Origin: Pseudomonas sp. VD-NE ins
GTDB lineage: Bacteria; Pseudomonadota; Gammaproteobacteria; Pseudomonadales; Pseudomonadaceae
Reading direction: 5' to 3'
NCBI RefSeq assembly: GCF_031882575.1
Contig: NZ_CP134772.1
Span: 1,011,001-1,075,000, forward strand
Length of the DNA stretch: 64,000 nt
In this document: piece after piece, positions 41,505 through 52,398 of the stretch
Layout: every line of letters begins with the position of its first letter
Numbering within the stretch: the first letter of the stretch is position 1
Made by a program: the position numbers and the translations under genes
Notes under the pieces: generated by a model
Database searches by the model: none
The model's input: only the letters and a program-made list of their open reading frames with translations
What the model was told of the DNA's origin: nothing

Positions 41505-42842
41505 ATGACCGCACCGACTGCAATTCGCCGACTCAACGCTGCTGACCCGGATTTCGCGCATCATCTGGATCATCTGCTGAGCTGGGAAAGTGTGTCTGAC
41601 GACTCGGTCAATCAGCGAGTGCTGGACATCATCAAGGCTGTGCGCGAGCGCGGCGACGCGGCGCTGGTCGAGTTCACCCAGAAGTTCGACGGCCTCGAAG
41701 TCGCTTCGATGGCCGACCTGATTCTGCCGCGCGAACGCCTGGAACTGGCCCTGACCCGCATCACGGTGCCACAGCGCGAAGCACTGGAAAAAGCCGCCGC
41801 CCGCGTGCGCAGCTACCACGAAAAACAGAAGCAGGATTCCTGGAGCTACACCGAGGCTGACGGCACGGTGCTCGGCCAGAAGGTCACGCCGCTGGATCGC
41901 GCCGGTCTGTACGTGCCGGGTGGCAAGGCGTCTTACCCATCCTCTGTATTGATGAACGCGATTCCGGCCAAGGTCGCCGGCGTGACCGAAGTGGTCATGG
42001 TCGTGCCAACGCCGCGCGGTGAAATCAACGAATTGGTGCTGGCGGCCGCGTGCATCGCTGGCGTTGACCGCGTGTTCACCATCGGCGGCGCGCAAGCCGT
42101 TGCGGCACTGGCCTATGGCACCGAAAGCGTTCCGCAAGTCGACAAAGTCGTTGGCCCGGGCAACATCTATGTCGCCACCGCCAAGCGCCACGTGTTCGGT
42201 CAGGTCGGCATCGACATGATCGCCGGCCCTTCGGAAATCCTTGTGGTGTGCGACGGCCAGACCGATCCGGACTGGATCGCCATGGACCTGTTCTCGCAAG
42301 CCGAGCACGACGAAGACGCGCAGGCGATTCTGGTCAGCCCGGACGCCGAGTTCCTCGACAAGGTCGCCGCGAGCATCGACAAACTGCTGCCGACCATGGA
42401 TCGCGCGACCATCATCGAAACTTCGATCAATGGTCGCGGTGCGCTGATTCACGTGAAGGACATGGCCCAGGCCATCGAAGTCGCTAACCGCATCGCGCCG
42501 GAACACTTGGAACTGTCGGTCGCTGACCCACAGGCCTGGCTGCCGCAGATCCGCCACGCCGGTGCGATCTTCATGGGCCGTCACACTTCCGAAGCGCTGG
42601 GCGATTACTGCGCAGGTCCGAACCACGTGCTGCCGACCTCCGGCACCGCGCGCTTCTCCTCGCCGCTGGGCGTGTACGACTTCCAGAAACGTTCGTCGAT
42701 CATCTTCTGCTCCGAGGCTGGTGCTTCCGAGCTGGGCAAAACGGCATCGGTGCTGGCCCGTGGCGAATCGCTGAGCGCCCACGCCCGCAGCGCCGAATAC
42801 CGCATCAAAGACGAAGACTTTCTACAAGGGCAGGGGAACTGA
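41505..42842 (+). CDS. hisD: histidinol dehydrogenase
   Basis: A 445-residue zinc enzyme that oxidises histidinol to histidine in the last two steps of the pathway. Visible motifs are [53 protein letters not shown] (zinc ligands) and [12 protein letters not shown] (catalytic Glu-His). The ATG at 41505 ([14 protein letters not shown]) is normal. It lies 3 bases before hisC. Confidence 0.98.
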   Translation: MTAPTAIRRLNAADPDFAHHLDHLLSWESVSDDSVNQRVLDIIKAVRERGDAALVEFTQKFDGLEVASMADLILPRERLELALTRITVPQREALEKAAARVRSYHEKQKQDSWSYTEADGTVLGQKVTPLDRAGLYVPGGKASYPSSVLMNAIPAKVAGVTEVVMVVPTPRGEINELVLAAACIAGVDRVFTIGGAQAVAALAYGTESVPQVDKVVGPGNIYVATAKRHVFGQVGIDMIAGPSEILVVCDGQTDPDWIAMDLFSQAEHDEDAQAILVSPDAEFLDKVAASIDKLLPTMDRATIIETSINGRGALIHVKDMAQAIEVANRIAPEHLELSVADPQAWLPQIRHAGAIFMGRHTSEALGDYCAGPNHVLPTSGTARFSSPLGVYDFQKRSSIIFCSEAGASELGKTASVLARGESLSAHARSAEYRIKDEDFLQGQGN

Positions 42843-42845
42843 GCG

Positions 42846-43898
42846 ATGAGTAAATTCTGGAGCCCGTTCGTCAAGGATCTGGTGCCGTATGTACCGGGTG
42901 AACAGCCGAAGCTGACCAGACTGGTCAAGCTCAACACCAACGAAAACCCGTACGGCCCATCGCCGAAAGCCTTGGCGGCGATGCAGGTCGAGCTCAATGA
43001 CAACCTGCGTCTGTACCCGGACCCGAACAGTGACCTGCTGAAAACTGCAGTCGCCGAGTATTACGGCGTGCAGGGCAATCAGGTGTTCCTCGGCAATGGT
43101 TCGGACGAAGTGCTCGCGCATATCTTCCACGGTCTGCTGCAACACGATCAGCCGCTGCTGTTCCCGGACATCAGCTACAGCTTCTATCCGGTTTATTGCG
43201 GTCTGTATGGCATCGAGTTCGATGCAGTACCGCTGGATGCGCAGTTCCAGATCGATCCGGCCGACTACGCCAAGCCGAACGGCGGGATCATTTTCCCGAA
43301 TCCGAACGCGCCAACCGGTTGCCTGCTGGCACTGGATGCAGTCGAGCAAATCCTCAAGGCCAGCCCGGATTCGGTGGTGGTTGTAGACGAGGCGTACATC
43401 GACTTCGGCGGCGAGACGGCGATCGGTCTGGTGGACCGTTATCCGAACCTGCTGGTGACGCAGACGCTGTCCAAGTCGCGTTCGCTGGCGGGCCTGCGTG
43501 TGGGCTTTGCGGTGGGGCATCCGGACCTGATCGAGGCGCTGGAGCGGATCAAGAACAGCTTCAACTCTTATCCGCTCGATCGCCTGGCGATTGTCGGTGC
43601 AGCGGCGGCGTTCGGGGATCGCGAGTATTTCGACAAGACTTGCCGCTTGGTGATCGAAAGCCGTGAGTGGGTGATCGCGCAGTTGCAGGCCAAGGGTTTT
43701 GAAGTATTGCCGTCGGCGGCGAACTTCATCTTCGCCCGGCATCCGCAGCATGATGCGGCGGGGCTGGCGGCCAAGCTGCGTGAGCAGGGCGTGATTGTCA
43801 GGCACTTCAAGCAGGAGCGGATTGCGCAGTTCCTGCGGATTTCGATTGGCACGCCGGAGCAGAATCAGGCACTGATCGATGGGCTTGGCGACCTCTAA
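42846..43898 (+). CDS. hisC: histidinol-phosphate aminotransferase
   Basis: A 350-residue fold-type I PLP aminotransferase. The PLP lysine lies in [36 protein letters not shown] near the N-terminus and [13 protein letters not shown] are typical of HisC. It converts imidazole-acetol phosphate to histidinol phosphate. It follows hisD by 3 bases, and a MITE-like repeat starts 11 bases after its stop. Confidence 0.97.
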   Translation: MSKFWSPFVKDLVPYVPGEQPKLTRLVKLNTNENPYGPSPKALAAMQVELNDNLRLYPDPNSDLLKTAVAEYYGVQGNQVFLGNGSDEVLAHIFHGLLQHDQPLLFPDISYSFYPVYCGLYGIEFDAVPLDAQFQIDPADYAKPNGGIIFPNPNAPTGCLLALDAVEQILKASPDSVVVVDEAYIDFGGETAIGLVDRYPNLLVTQTLSKSRSLAGLRVGFAVGHPDLIEALERIKNSFNSYPLDRLAIVGAAAAFGDREYFDKTCRLVIESREWVIAQLQAKGFEVLPSAANFIFARHPQHDAAGLAAKLREQGVIVRHFKQERIAQFLRISIGTPEQNQALIDGLGDL

Positions 43899-43908
43899 AA
43901 GCAAAAGC

Positions 43909-44084
43909 CCCTCACCCTAACCCTCTCCCAGAGGGAGAGGGGACTGATTGGGGGATATTGCAGAGCTTCGTCGACGTGAAAGTGTTGTACCGAATCCATA
44001 ATCGACTCGGTCTTTCAAGTCGACGTACTTCGCAAGACAACTCGGTCGGCCCCCTCTCCCTCCGGGAGAGGGCTGGGGTGAGGG
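43909..44084. repeat. MITE-like repeat, inverted single copy of the 4415-4732 element
   Basis: It is exactly 176 bp, the same as the first unit at 4415-4590, in opposite orientation. The termini read CCCTCACCC...CCCTCTCCC and complement. The inner stem arms on the reverse strand are GTCGACTTGAAAG and CTTTCACGTCGAC; compared with the other copy, one outer pair changed from T-A to G-C, so pairing is kept. It fills the gap between hisC and the DUF4198 gene. Confidence 0.85.
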
Positions 44085-44091
44085 TCTGCTT

Positions 44092-44811
44092 TTATTCGTG
44101 ATGTGGCTCGCCAAGGAACGTCAGCGAACTGAACAACCCACGACTATCCACATCCGCACTGTCCTTCACCGGCACCTCAACCTGCGCCGCAATCACATTC
44201 AACCCTTCATTCCTCACCAACACCTGCGCCCGACCATCCTTGTCAGTCTCGGTGCTCAACGTGTTCGGCGCACTGCGATAGTCGCCAATCAACTTCACGC
44301 CCGCCACCGGTTTGCCATCGAGCAACACCCGCACCGGCAATGACTTGCCCGGCCCTACGGTCAGCGGATCAACCTCCGGCAGAATCAACAATTTGATTTG
44401 ATCGAGCTTCGGCAACTTCGCCCCCGGCTGATAAATCGCCAGACTGTATTTGAACGTCTCCGTCGCCTCGACAGCGCCAGGCACTTTGCTGCGACCTTCG
44501 TTGATCCACTTCTTGTCGGCCGTTTGCGACCACATGCCATTGTTCAACGCCACCGCCATCACCGCAGGCGTCTTCAGCGGCTTCAAACGTGCATGATCCG
44601 CCAGGCGTTCGACGCTCACCGGAATCATCTTGCCGCCCGCGTCATAGGCCCAGGCGCCACTGATCTTCTGCGCCTTGAACGCGTTGTCTTCTGCGCCGTG
44701 GCCGTAGATCACTTCGATGTTGCCGCGACGTTGTTCGGTCCACAGGCCATGGGCCGAGACTTGGCCTGCGAACAGCGCGGCGATCAGCGCGAGGGTTTTA
44801 CCGTATTGCAT
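44092..44811 (-). CDS. DUF4198 periplasmic protein
   Basis: A 239-residue exported protein with a signal peptide (LALIAALFAGQVSA, cleavage before HGLWTEQRRG). The mature N-terminal His and the DUF4198 body (VEVIYGHGAEDN-like start, VLLDGKPVAGVKLIGDYR, a C-terminal Ig-like part) suggest a metal-related periplasmic role; the C-terminus ends HHE. It lies 13 bases after a TonB-dependent receptor gene. DUF4198 proteins often neighbour metal-uptake genes, but no substrate can be assigned. Confidence 0.82.
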   Translation of the reverse strand: MQYGKTLALIAALFAGQVSAHGLWTEQRRGNIEVIYGHGAEDNAFKAQKISGAWAYDAGGKMIPVSVERLADHARLKPLKTPAVMAVALNNGMWSQTADKKWINEGRSKVPGAVEATETFKYSLAIYQPGAKLPKLDQIKLLILPEVDPLTVGPGKSLPVRVLLDGKPVAGVKLIGDYRSAPNTLSTETDKDGRAQVLVRNEGLNVIAAQVEVPVKDSADVDSRGLFSSLTFLGEPHHE

Positions 44812-44824
44812 GGGGGACTTCCTT

Positions 44825-46930
44825 TTACAGGTTGAGAGTCAGGCTGACAGTGAAATTGCGCGGCTCGCCGGGGTTGACCCAGTAGTTGCTGTAGGAGCGC
44901 TCGTAATACTTTTCGTCGAAGAGGTTGTTCAGGTTCAGGCCGACGGTGACGTTGTCGCTGGCCTTGTAATGGGCGAGCAGGTCGACGGTCTGGTAGGCCG
45001 GCAATTCGAAGTCGCTGCCGGATTCACCTGAGCGGTCACCGACATAGGTGAACGCCGCGCCGACGTCCGAGCCGCGCAAATGGCCATCCTGAAACTCATA
45101 AACCCCAAGCAGACTGCCGCTGCGTTTGGCCACGCCGAGGATGCGACTGCCGGTGGGAATCACCGCATCGCCCTGGGTTACTTCGGCGTCGATGTAAGCG
45201 AAGGCGCCGATGACACGTACAGCGTCGGTGACCTGTCCGGTGACTTGCAGATCGAAACCACGACTGCGTGCCTTGCCCATCGCGCGACTGGTGTCGGTGG
45301 CCGGGTCGAGGGCGAGGACGTTTTCCTTGTCGATGTGGAAGAAGGCGAGGGTGCTGCTCAGGCGTTCGTCGAACAGTTCGTTCTTGATCCCGACTTCGTA
45401 GCCGACGCCTTCTTCCGGGTCGAAGGATTTGCTGGACGCGTCGAGTCCATTGTTCGGTTTGAACGAGGTCGATGCGTTGGCGAATAACCCGGTTTCCGGC
45501 GTCAGTTGATAGAGCAGGCCGACGCGTTGGGTCAGGGCATCGTGACGTTGGTTGCTGGTGGCATTGCGACTGTGGTCGTCGATGTGCTGGTCGAAATGCT
45601 CGAAACGCGCACCGATCATCCCCCGCAGTTTGTCGGTGAAGACGATTTGATCCTGCAGGTTCAACGCGTGGCTTTCGACGTGTTCGAAGAAGTCAGTACC
45701 CGAGCGCGTGCCGTTGGGTTTCGGCTGGCCGTAAACCGGGTTGTAGATGTCTATGGCGTAGGGGCCGCCGGCAAACGTGGTGACGCGCTCGTTCTTGCGG
45801 AAGTTTTCGTACTCGGTGCCGATCAGCAGTTCGTGCTGCCATGGGCCGAGATCGAACAGACCACGCAGTTCCAGTTGGGTAATGCTGTCGTGCCAGTTTG
45901 TGTCACGTTCGCGATAGCGGCGGTTGACGGTGTGGCCATCGGCGTTCAACGGGCGGGATTCGGAGGCGTCGCCCCAGAGTTTGCCTTCCTTGTAGTGGCT
46001 GGCCAGACGCAGTTTCCAGCTGTCGTTGAGGTGATGTTCCAGCGTGGCCTGGAGCAGATTGTTGTGGTTATCGATGTTGCCGTCGTTGGGCTCGCCGAGG
46101 AACGTTGAGCGGGAAACGCCGCTCCATCTATTGTTCGGTGCGACGATGCCGCGATCGAAAGTCGAGCTGTGACGGACGATTTCGCTTTCCACCAGCAGCG
46201 ACGTGTCCGGGTTCAGTTGCCAACTGATCGAGGGCGCGACGAATACGCGATTGCTGTCGACGTGATCGCGAAAGCTGTTGTTGTCTTCGACCGCGAGGTT
46301 GATCCGCGAAAGCACATCACCTTGTTCATCAAGTGGCGTGTTGACGTCCAGCGCGGTGCGATAACGATCCCAGCTACCGGCGCTGGTTTGCAGAGTGCTG
46401 AAGGCTTCGGGCTGCGGTTTCTTGGTGACGATATTTACCGTGCCACCGGGATCGCCTCGGCCATAGAGGCTGGCGGCCGGGCCTTTGAGCACTTCGATGC
46501 GCTCGATATTCGCGGCGTCGGGTGTACTTGGATAACCCCGGTTGGCGCTGAAGCCGTCCTTGTAGAACTCCGAAGTGGTGAAGCCGCGCACGCTGTATTC
46601 GTAGAGGGTCAGGCCGCCGAAGTTGTTCTGCTTCGACACGCCACCGGCAAAATCCAGCGCGCGCTCGACACTGGTGCTGCCCAGGTCCTTGAGCACGCTG
46701 GCGGGCACGACGCTGATCGCTTGCGGGATATCGCGGATCGCGGTGTCGGTCTTGGTTGCGCTGGATGAACGCGTAGCGCGGTAACCCTTGACCGGTCCGG
46801 TCGGCGATTCGTAGTCGGAGATGACGCTGATGGCGTCCAGTTCAAGCGGTTTGAGTTCTTCAGCGAAGGCTGGATCGACCAGCAATCCAAGGCTCAGGCC
46901 GAGCAGGGAGGCCTTTGTTCGAGACGACAT
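44825..46930 (-). CDS. TonB-dependent siderophore-type outer-membrane receptor
   Basis: 701 residues with a signal peptide ending in DPAFA before EELKPLEL. The plug domain (about residues 55-170; AIRDIPQAISVVPASVLKD, GRGDPGGTVNIVTKKP) is of the FhuA/FpvA siderophore-receptor type without an N-terminal STN signalling domain. The barrel ends with NLFDEKYYERSYSNYWVNPG and a terminal leucine (VSLTLNL). It has no sigma/anti-sigma neighbours. The ATG at 46930 lies within a 45-bp palindrome. The ligand (ferric siderophore or another metal chelate) is unknown. Together with the DUF4198 gene it forms an accessory pair between hisC and algW. Confidence 0.9.
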   Translation of the reverse strand: MSSRTKASLLGLSLGLLVDPAFAEELKPLELDAISVISDYESPTGPVKGYRATRSSSATKTDTAIRDIPQAISVVPASVLKDLGSTSVERALDFAGGVSKQNNFGGLTLYEYSVRGFTTSEFYKDGFSANRGYPSTPDAANIERIEVLKGPAASLYGRGDPGGTVNIVTKKPQPEAFSTLQTSAGSWDRYRTALDVNTPLDEQGDVLSRINLAVEDNNSFRDHVDSNRVFVAPSISWQLNPDTSLLVESEIVRHSSTFDRGIVAPNNRWSGVSRSTFLGEPNDGNIDNHNNLLQATLEHHLNDSWKLRLASHYKEGKLWGDASESRPLNADGHTVNRRYRERDTNWHDSITQLELRGLFDLGPWQHELLIGTEYENFRKNERVTTFAGGPYAIDIYNPVYGQPKPNGTRSGTDFFEHVESHALNLQDQIVFTDKLRGMIGARFEHFDQHIDDHSRNATSNQRHDALTQRVGLLYQLTPETGLFANASTSFKPNNGLDASSKSFDPEEGVGYEVGIKNELFDERLSSTLAFFHIDKENVLALDPATDTSRAMGKARSRGFDLQVTGQVTDAVRVIGAFAYIDAEVTQGDAVIPTGSRILGVAKRSGSLLGVYEFQDGHLRGSDVGAAFTYVGDRSGESGSDFELPAYQTVDLLAHYKASDNVTVGLNLNNLFDEKYYERSYSNYWVNPGEPRNFTVSLTLNL

Positions 46931-46972
46931 GTTATGTTGTTCCAATTCTTAAAATTGAAACAATATAACATG
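46928..46972. promoter_or_regulatory. 45-bp near-perfect palindrome at the receptor start codon
   Basis: CATGTTAT at the left end and ATAACATG at the right end begin an inverted repeat in which 19 of 22 positions are Watson-Crick pairs, one more is a G-T pair and two do not pair, around a single central T at 46950. It is far richer in AT than its surroundings. The left end contains the receptor ATG (46930-46928, minus strand). Candidate operator of a metal-responsive regulator, or an mRNA hairpin that hides the start codon. Confidence 0.75.
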
Positions 46973-47018
46973 CCTGTTGAGAATGTATTTTATTCGCGCA
47001 GTTGGCGCGAAAAAAGTT

Positions 47019-48176
<1,158 letters not shown>

Positions 48177-48279
48177 TAAGCACGTCCTGGAAAAGTTGCA
48201 GGCGGGGTCAGACCGCCCATAATGTCGCGCATTATACGAGGCCGCGCGTGCCTCTGAACGGGATATTTAGGAGTCTTTC

Positions 48280-49038
48280 ATGGCCGTTGCCCTCAGCACC
48301 CTCGTCGAAGAAGCCGACCGTTACCTTGGCAGTGCGAAAATTGCCGATTATTGCCCGAATGGATTGCAGGTCGAGGGCCGCCCGCAGGTGATGCGTATTG
48401 TCAGCGGCGTCACTGCCAGTCAGGCCTTGCTGGATGCCGCCGTCGAGGCTGAGGCCGATCTGGTGCTGGTGCATCACGGTTACTTCTGGAAGGGCGAGAA
48501 TCCGTGCGTCACCGGAATGAAGCAGCGTCGACTGAAGACCTTGCTCAAGCACGATATCAGTCTGCTCGCTTACCACTTGCCGCTGGATTTGCACCCGGAC
48601 GTGGGCAATAACGTGCAGCTTGCCCGCCAACTCGACATCACTGTCGAAGGCCCGCTGGATCCGGACAATCTGAAAATCGTCGGCTTGGTCGGTTCATTGA
48701 ACGAGCCTATGACCGCGCGCGATTTCGCCCGCAAGGTAAAAGATGTCATGGGCCGCGAACCGTTGCTGATTGAAGGTAATCCGATGATTCGTCGGGTTGG
48801 CTGGTGCACCGGCGGCGGTCAGGGCTATATCGATCAGGCCGTCGCTGCGGGCGTCGATCTGTATCTGAGCGGTGAAGCCTCCGAGCAGACCTTCCACAGC
48901 GCCCGCGAAAACGACATCAGCTTCATCGCGGCCGGTCATCACGCCACCGAGCGCTACGGCGTGCAGGCGCTGGGCGACTACCTGGCGAAACGTTTCGCCC
49001 TCGAACACATTTTCATCGACTGCCCGAACCCGATCTGA
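48280..49038 (+). CDS. Nif3-like dinuclear metal centre protein (YbgI family)
   Basis: A 252-residue member of the Nif3/YbgI (GTP cyclohydrolase I type 2-like) family. Metal-binding segments are visible: LVLVHHGYFWKGEN, SLLAYHLPLDLHPDVGNN and the C-terminal SFIAAGHHATERYGVQAL. The hexameric ring carries two metal ions per subunit, and the cellular role is unresolved. It is divergent from algW across 103 bases and upstream of cysD. Confidence 0.92.
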   Translation: MAVALSTLVEEADRYLGSAKIADYCPNGLQVEGRPQVMRIVSGVTASQALLDAAVEAEADLVLVHHGYFWKGENPCVTGMKQRRLKTLLKHDISLLAYHLPLDLHPDVGNNVQLARQLDITVEGPLDPDNLKIVGLVGSLNEPMTARDFARKVKDVMGREPLLIEGNPMIRRVGWCTGGGQGYIDQAVAAGVDLYLSGEASEQTFHSARENDISFIAAGHHATERYGVQALGDYLAKRFALEHIFIDCPNPI

Positions 49039-49056
49039 CCATCACCACTCCCCTGT

Positions 49057-49140
49057 GTAGGAGCTGCCGAAGGCTGCGATCTTTTGATCTTGTTTTTTAA
49101 AAGACCAGATCAAAAGATCGCAGCCTTCGGCAGCTCCTAC
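49057..49140. repeat. REPIN, class GTAGGAGCTGCCGAAGGCTGCGATC
   Basis: Perfect long inverted arms (GTAGGAGCTGCCGAAGG... and complement) surround a T/A-rich centre. It starts 18 bases after the Nif3-like gene; the cysD promoter must lie in the remaining 143 bases up to 49283. Confidence 0.9.
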
Positions 49141-49283
49141 AGGGGCATCGCCCAAACGAGTGGGCATATTCATATGCCCTTTCGTTCTAGCTCGCGTCCT
49201 GATTAGAAGAAGGTCGCTGTGCTAGGATTCCCCGCTCGAACACGGCCCGCTGGCCGTTCATAAGAAAGTTTTCGTGAGTAGCC

Positions 49284-50201
49284 ATGGTCGACAAACTGAC
49301 GCATCTGAAACAGCTGGAGGCGGAAAGCATCCACATCATCCGCGAGGTGGCCGCCGAGTTCGATAACCCGGTGATGCTGTACTCCATCGGTAAAGACTCC
49401 GCCGTGATGCTGCACCTGGCACGCAAGGCGTTCTTCCCGGGCAAACTGCCGTTTCCGGTGATGCACGTCGACACCCGCTGGAAATTCCAGGAGATGTACA
49501 AGTTCCGCGACAAGATGGTCGAAGAACTGGGCCTGGACCTGATCACCCACATCAACCCCGATGGCGTGGCGCAGAACATCAACCCGTTCACCCACGGCAG
49601 CGCCAAGCACACCGACATCATGAAAACCGAGGGCCTGAAGCAGGCACTCGACAAGCATGGTTTCGACGCAGCGTTCGGCGGCGCCCGTCGCGATGAAGAG
49701 AAATCCCGTGCCAAAGAGCGCGTGTACTCGTTCCGCGACAGCAAGCACCGCTGGGACCCGAAAAACCAGCGTCCAGAGCTGTGGAACGTCTACAACGGCA
49801 AGGTCAACAAGGGCGAATCCATTCGTGTATTCCCTCTGTCGAACTGGACCGAGCTGGACATCTGGCAATACATCTATCTCGAAGGCATCCCGATTGTGCC
49901 GCTGTACTTCGCCGCTGAGCGCGAAGTAATCGAGAAGAACGGCACGCTGATCATGATCGACGACGAGCGCATCCTCGAGCACCTGTCTGACGAAGACAAA
50001 GCGCGCATCGTCAAAAAGAAAGTGCGTTTCCGTACCCTTGGCTGCTACCCGTTGACGGGCGCCGTGGAGTCCGAGGCCGAAAGCCTCACGGACATCATTC
50101 AAGAAATGCTCCTGACGCGAACTTCCGAGCGCCAGGGCCGTGTCATCGACCACGATGGCGCCGGCTCGATGGAAGACAAAAAACGTCAGGGTTATTTCTA
50201 A
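49284..50201 (+). CDS. cysD: sulfate adenylyltransferase subunit 2
   Basis: A 305-residue PAPS-reductase-fold subunit that forms adenylylsulfate from ATP and sulfate. The PP-loop reads [19 protein letters not shown], and [17 protein letters not shown] is the other conserved active-site region. It works with the GTPase CysN, fused to CysC in the next gene 9 bases downstream. Regulation by CysB is expected from the family; I did not identify its site. Confidence 0.98.
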   Translation: MVDKLTHLKQLEAESIHIIREVAAEFDNPVMLYSIGKDSAVMLHLARKAFFPGKLPFPVMHVDTRWKFQEMYKFRDKMVEELGLDLITHINPDGVAQNINPFTHGSAKHTDIMKTEGLKQALDKHGFDAAFGGARRDEEKSRAKERVYSFRDSKHRWDPKNQRPELWNVYNGKVNKGESIRVFPLSNWTELDIWQYIYLEGIPIVPLYFAAEREVIEKNGTLIMIDDERILEHLSDEDKARIVKKKVRFRTLGCYPLTGAVESEAESLTDIIQEMLLTRTSERQGRVIDHDGAGSMEDKKRQGYF

Positions 50202-50210
50202 GGGGTTGTC

Positions 50211-52109
50211 ATGTCGCACGTATCTGATTTGATCAGCGAGGACATCCTCGCCTACCTGGGCCAGCACGAACGTAAAGAACTGCTGCGCTTTTTGACCTGC
50301 GGTAACGTCGATGACGGCAAGAGCACCCTGATCGGGCGCCTGCTGCACGACTCGAAAATGATCTACGAAGATCACCTCGAAGCGATCACCCGCGATTCGA
50401 AGAAAGTCGGCACCACCGGTGACGACATCGACCTGGCGTTGCTGGTCGATGGCCTGCAGGCCGAGCGTGAGCAGGGCATCACCATCGATGTTGCTTACCG
50501 CTATTTCTCCACCGCCAAACGCAAATTCATCATCGCCGACACTCCCGGCCATGAGCAGTACACCCGCAACATGGCCACTGGTGCGTCCACCTGTGATCTG
50601 GCGATCATTCTGGTCGACGCCCGTTACGGCGTGCAGACCCAGACCCGTCGCCACAGCTTCATCGCCTCCCTGCTGGGCATCAAGCACATCGTCGTCGCCA
50701 TCAACAAGATGGATTTGAAGGACTTCGATGAAGGCGTGTTCGAGTCGATCAAGGCCGACTACCTGAAGTTCGCCGAAGGCTTGAAGATGAAGCCGACCAG
50801 CATGCACTTCGTGCCGATGTCTGCCCTCAAGGGCGACAACGTGGTGAACAAGTCCGAGCGCTCGCCTTGGTACAAAGGCCAGTCGCTGATGGAAATCCTC
50901 GAGACCGTGGAAGTGGCGGGCGACCGCAACTTCACCGATCTGCGTTTCCCGGTGCAGTACGTCAACCGTCCGAACCTGAACTTCCGTGGTTTCGCCGGCA
51001 CGCTGGCCAGCGGCATCGTGCACAAAGGCGACGAAGTGGTTGTGCTGCCGTCGGGCAAAAGCAGCCGAGTGAAATCCATCGTCACTTTCGAAGGTGAGCT
51101 GGAACATGCAGGTCCAGGTCAAGCGGTGACGCTGACCATGGAAGATGAAATCGACATCTCTCGTGGCGACCTGTTGGTGCATGCCGACAACGTGCCGCCG
51201 GTCACCGACAGCTTCGAAGCGATGCTGGTGTGGATGGCTGAAGAGCCGATGCTGCCGGGCAAGAAATACGACATCAAACGCGCCACCAGTTACGTGCCGG
51301 GTTCAATTGCCAGCATCGTTAACAAGGTCGACGTGAACACGTTGGAAGAAGGCTCGGCGAGCGCGTTGCAGCTCAACGAAATCGGCAAGGTAAAGATCGC
51401 GCTCGACGCGCCGATCGCCCTCGACGGTTACGAGAGCAACCGCACCACCGGCGCGTTCATCATCATCGACCGTTTGACCAACGGCACTGTTGGCGCCGGC
51501 ATGATCGTCGCCCAGCCAGTGACCCACGGTACCGCCACCCATCACGGCAAACTGGCACATGTTGCCACTGAAGAACGCGCTCAGCGCTTCGGTCAGCAAC
51601 CGGCCACTGTGCTGTTCAGCGGCCTGTCGGGCGCGGGCAAGAGCACGCTGGCTTACGCGGTCGAGCGCAAGCTGTTCGATATGGGCCGTGCGGTGTTTGT
51701 GCTGGATGGGCAGAACCTGCGTCAGGACCTGAACAAAGGCCTGCCACAGGATCGCGCCGGTCGCACCGAGAATTGGCGTCGTGCCGCGCACGTCGCGCGC
51801 CAGTTCAACGAAGCAGGTCTGCTGACCTTGGCTTCGTTCGTCGCGCCAAGCGCTGAAGGGCGTGAGCAGGCCAAGGACCTGATCGGCAAGGATCGTCTGC
51901 TGACGGTTTACGTGCAGGCCTCGCCGGCCGTGTGCGCCGAGCGTGATCCGCAAGGTCTGTATGCCGCCGCTGGCGACAACATCCCGGGCGAATCCTTCCC
52001 GTACGACGTGCCGCTGAATGCCGATCTGGTGATCGACACGCAGACACTGAGTGTGGAAGAAAGCGTCAAGCAAGTGCTGGATCTGCTACGTCAGCGTGGC
52101 GCGATCTAA
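50211..52109 (+). CDS. cysNC: bifunctional sulfate adenylyltransferase subunit 1 / adenylylsulfate kinase
   Basis: A 632-residue fusion. The CysN part (about 1-440) is an EF-Tu-like GTPase with [30 protein letters not shown] and AINKMDL. The CysC part (about 460-632) has its own P-loop, [17 protein letters not shown], and kinase segments [13 protein letters not shown] and [16 protein letters not shown]. Together they make APS and then PAPS. The fusion is usual in pseudomonads. A terminator follows. Confidence 0.98.
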   Translation: MSHVSDLISEDILAYLGQHERKELLRFLTCGNVDDGKSTLIGRLLHDSKMIYEDHLEAITRDSKKVGTTGDDIDLALLVDGLQAEREQGITIDVAYRYFSTAKRKFIIADTPGHEQYTRNMATGASTCDLAIILVDARYGVQTQTRRHSFIASLLGIKHIVVAINKMDLKDFDEGVFESIKADYLKFAEGLKMKPTSMHFVPMSALKGDNVVNKSERSPWYKGQSLMEILETVEVAGDRNFTDLRFPVQYVNRPNLNFRGFAGTLASGIVHKGDEVVVLPSGKSSRVKSIVTFEGELEHAGPGQAVTLTMEDEIDISRGDLLVHADNVPPVTDSFEAMLVWMAEEPMLPGKKYDIKRATSYVPGSIASIVNKVDVNTLEEGSASALQLNEIGKVKIALDAPIALDGYESNRTTGAFIIIDRLTNGTVGAGMIVAQPVTHGTATHHGKLAHVATEERAQRFGQQPATVLFSGLSGAGKSTLAYAVERKLFDMGRAVFVLDGQNLRQDLNKGLPQDRAGRTENWRRAAHVARQFNEAGLLTLASFVAPSAEGREQAKDLIGKDRLLTVYVQASPAVCAERDPQGLYAAAGDNIPGESFPYDVPLNADLVIDTQTLSVEESVKQVLDLLRQRGAI

Positions 52110-52152
52110 GCACTGAAGCAGCGACAAGCTTCGAGTTTCAAGCTGCAAGATT

Positions 52153-52189
52153 AAAGCCCGCCGATGAGCAATCATCGGCGGGCTTTTTT
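52153..52189 (+). terminator. intrinsic terminator after cysNC
   Basis: AAAGCCCGCCGATGA pairs with TCATCGGCGGGCTTT and is followed by T6, 43 bases after the cysNC stop. A degenerate single REP of the CAAGCTTC class lies just before it (about 52128-52150). Confidence 0.93.
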
Positions 52190-52205
52190 GTGACCTGTAA
52201 AAGTC

Positions 52206-52283
52206 AAAAGATCGCAGCCTTCGGCAGCTCCTACAGGATGTACGCCGATCCAATGTAGGAGCTGCCGAAGGCTGCGATCTTTT
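52206..52283. repeat. REPIN, class GTAGGAGCTGCCGAAGGCTGCGATC
   Basis: Inverted arms CAAAAGATCGCAGCCTTCGG and complement with a short centre. It lies directly before another repeat type at 52285. Confidence 0.87.
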
Positions 52284-52284
52284 C

Positions 52285-52398
52285 GTGATCGTTCCCACGC
52301 TCTGCGTGGGAATGCAGCCCGGGACGCTCCGCGTCCCATCTAAAGCGGACACAGAGCGTCCAGTGAGGCATTCCCACGCGGAGCATGGGCACGATCAT
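52285..52398. repeat. about 114-bp palindromic repeat, GTTCCCACGC class
   Basis: The ends GTGATCGTTCCCACGC and, inverted, GCGTGGG/GGGCACGATCAT enclose a second inner inverted repeat (GGGACGCTCCGCGTCCC and a related arm near 52350). It is the long form of the palindrome at 7724. Its right end overlaps the last base pairs of the acyltransferase gene and supplies its stop codon. Confidence 0.8.

Noticed and set aside
46928..46972. A standard Zur or Fur box
   Set aside because: The outer half-sites resemble Zur but the spacing is about 30 bases rather than one, and the hexamer pattern of a Fur box is absent, so I report only an unassigned palindrome.
46991..47010. TTCGCGC...GCGCGAA hairpin as the algW terminator
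   Set aside because: Read on the minus strand, the stem is followed by TAAAAT, not a T tract, so it is not a convincing intrinsic terminator.
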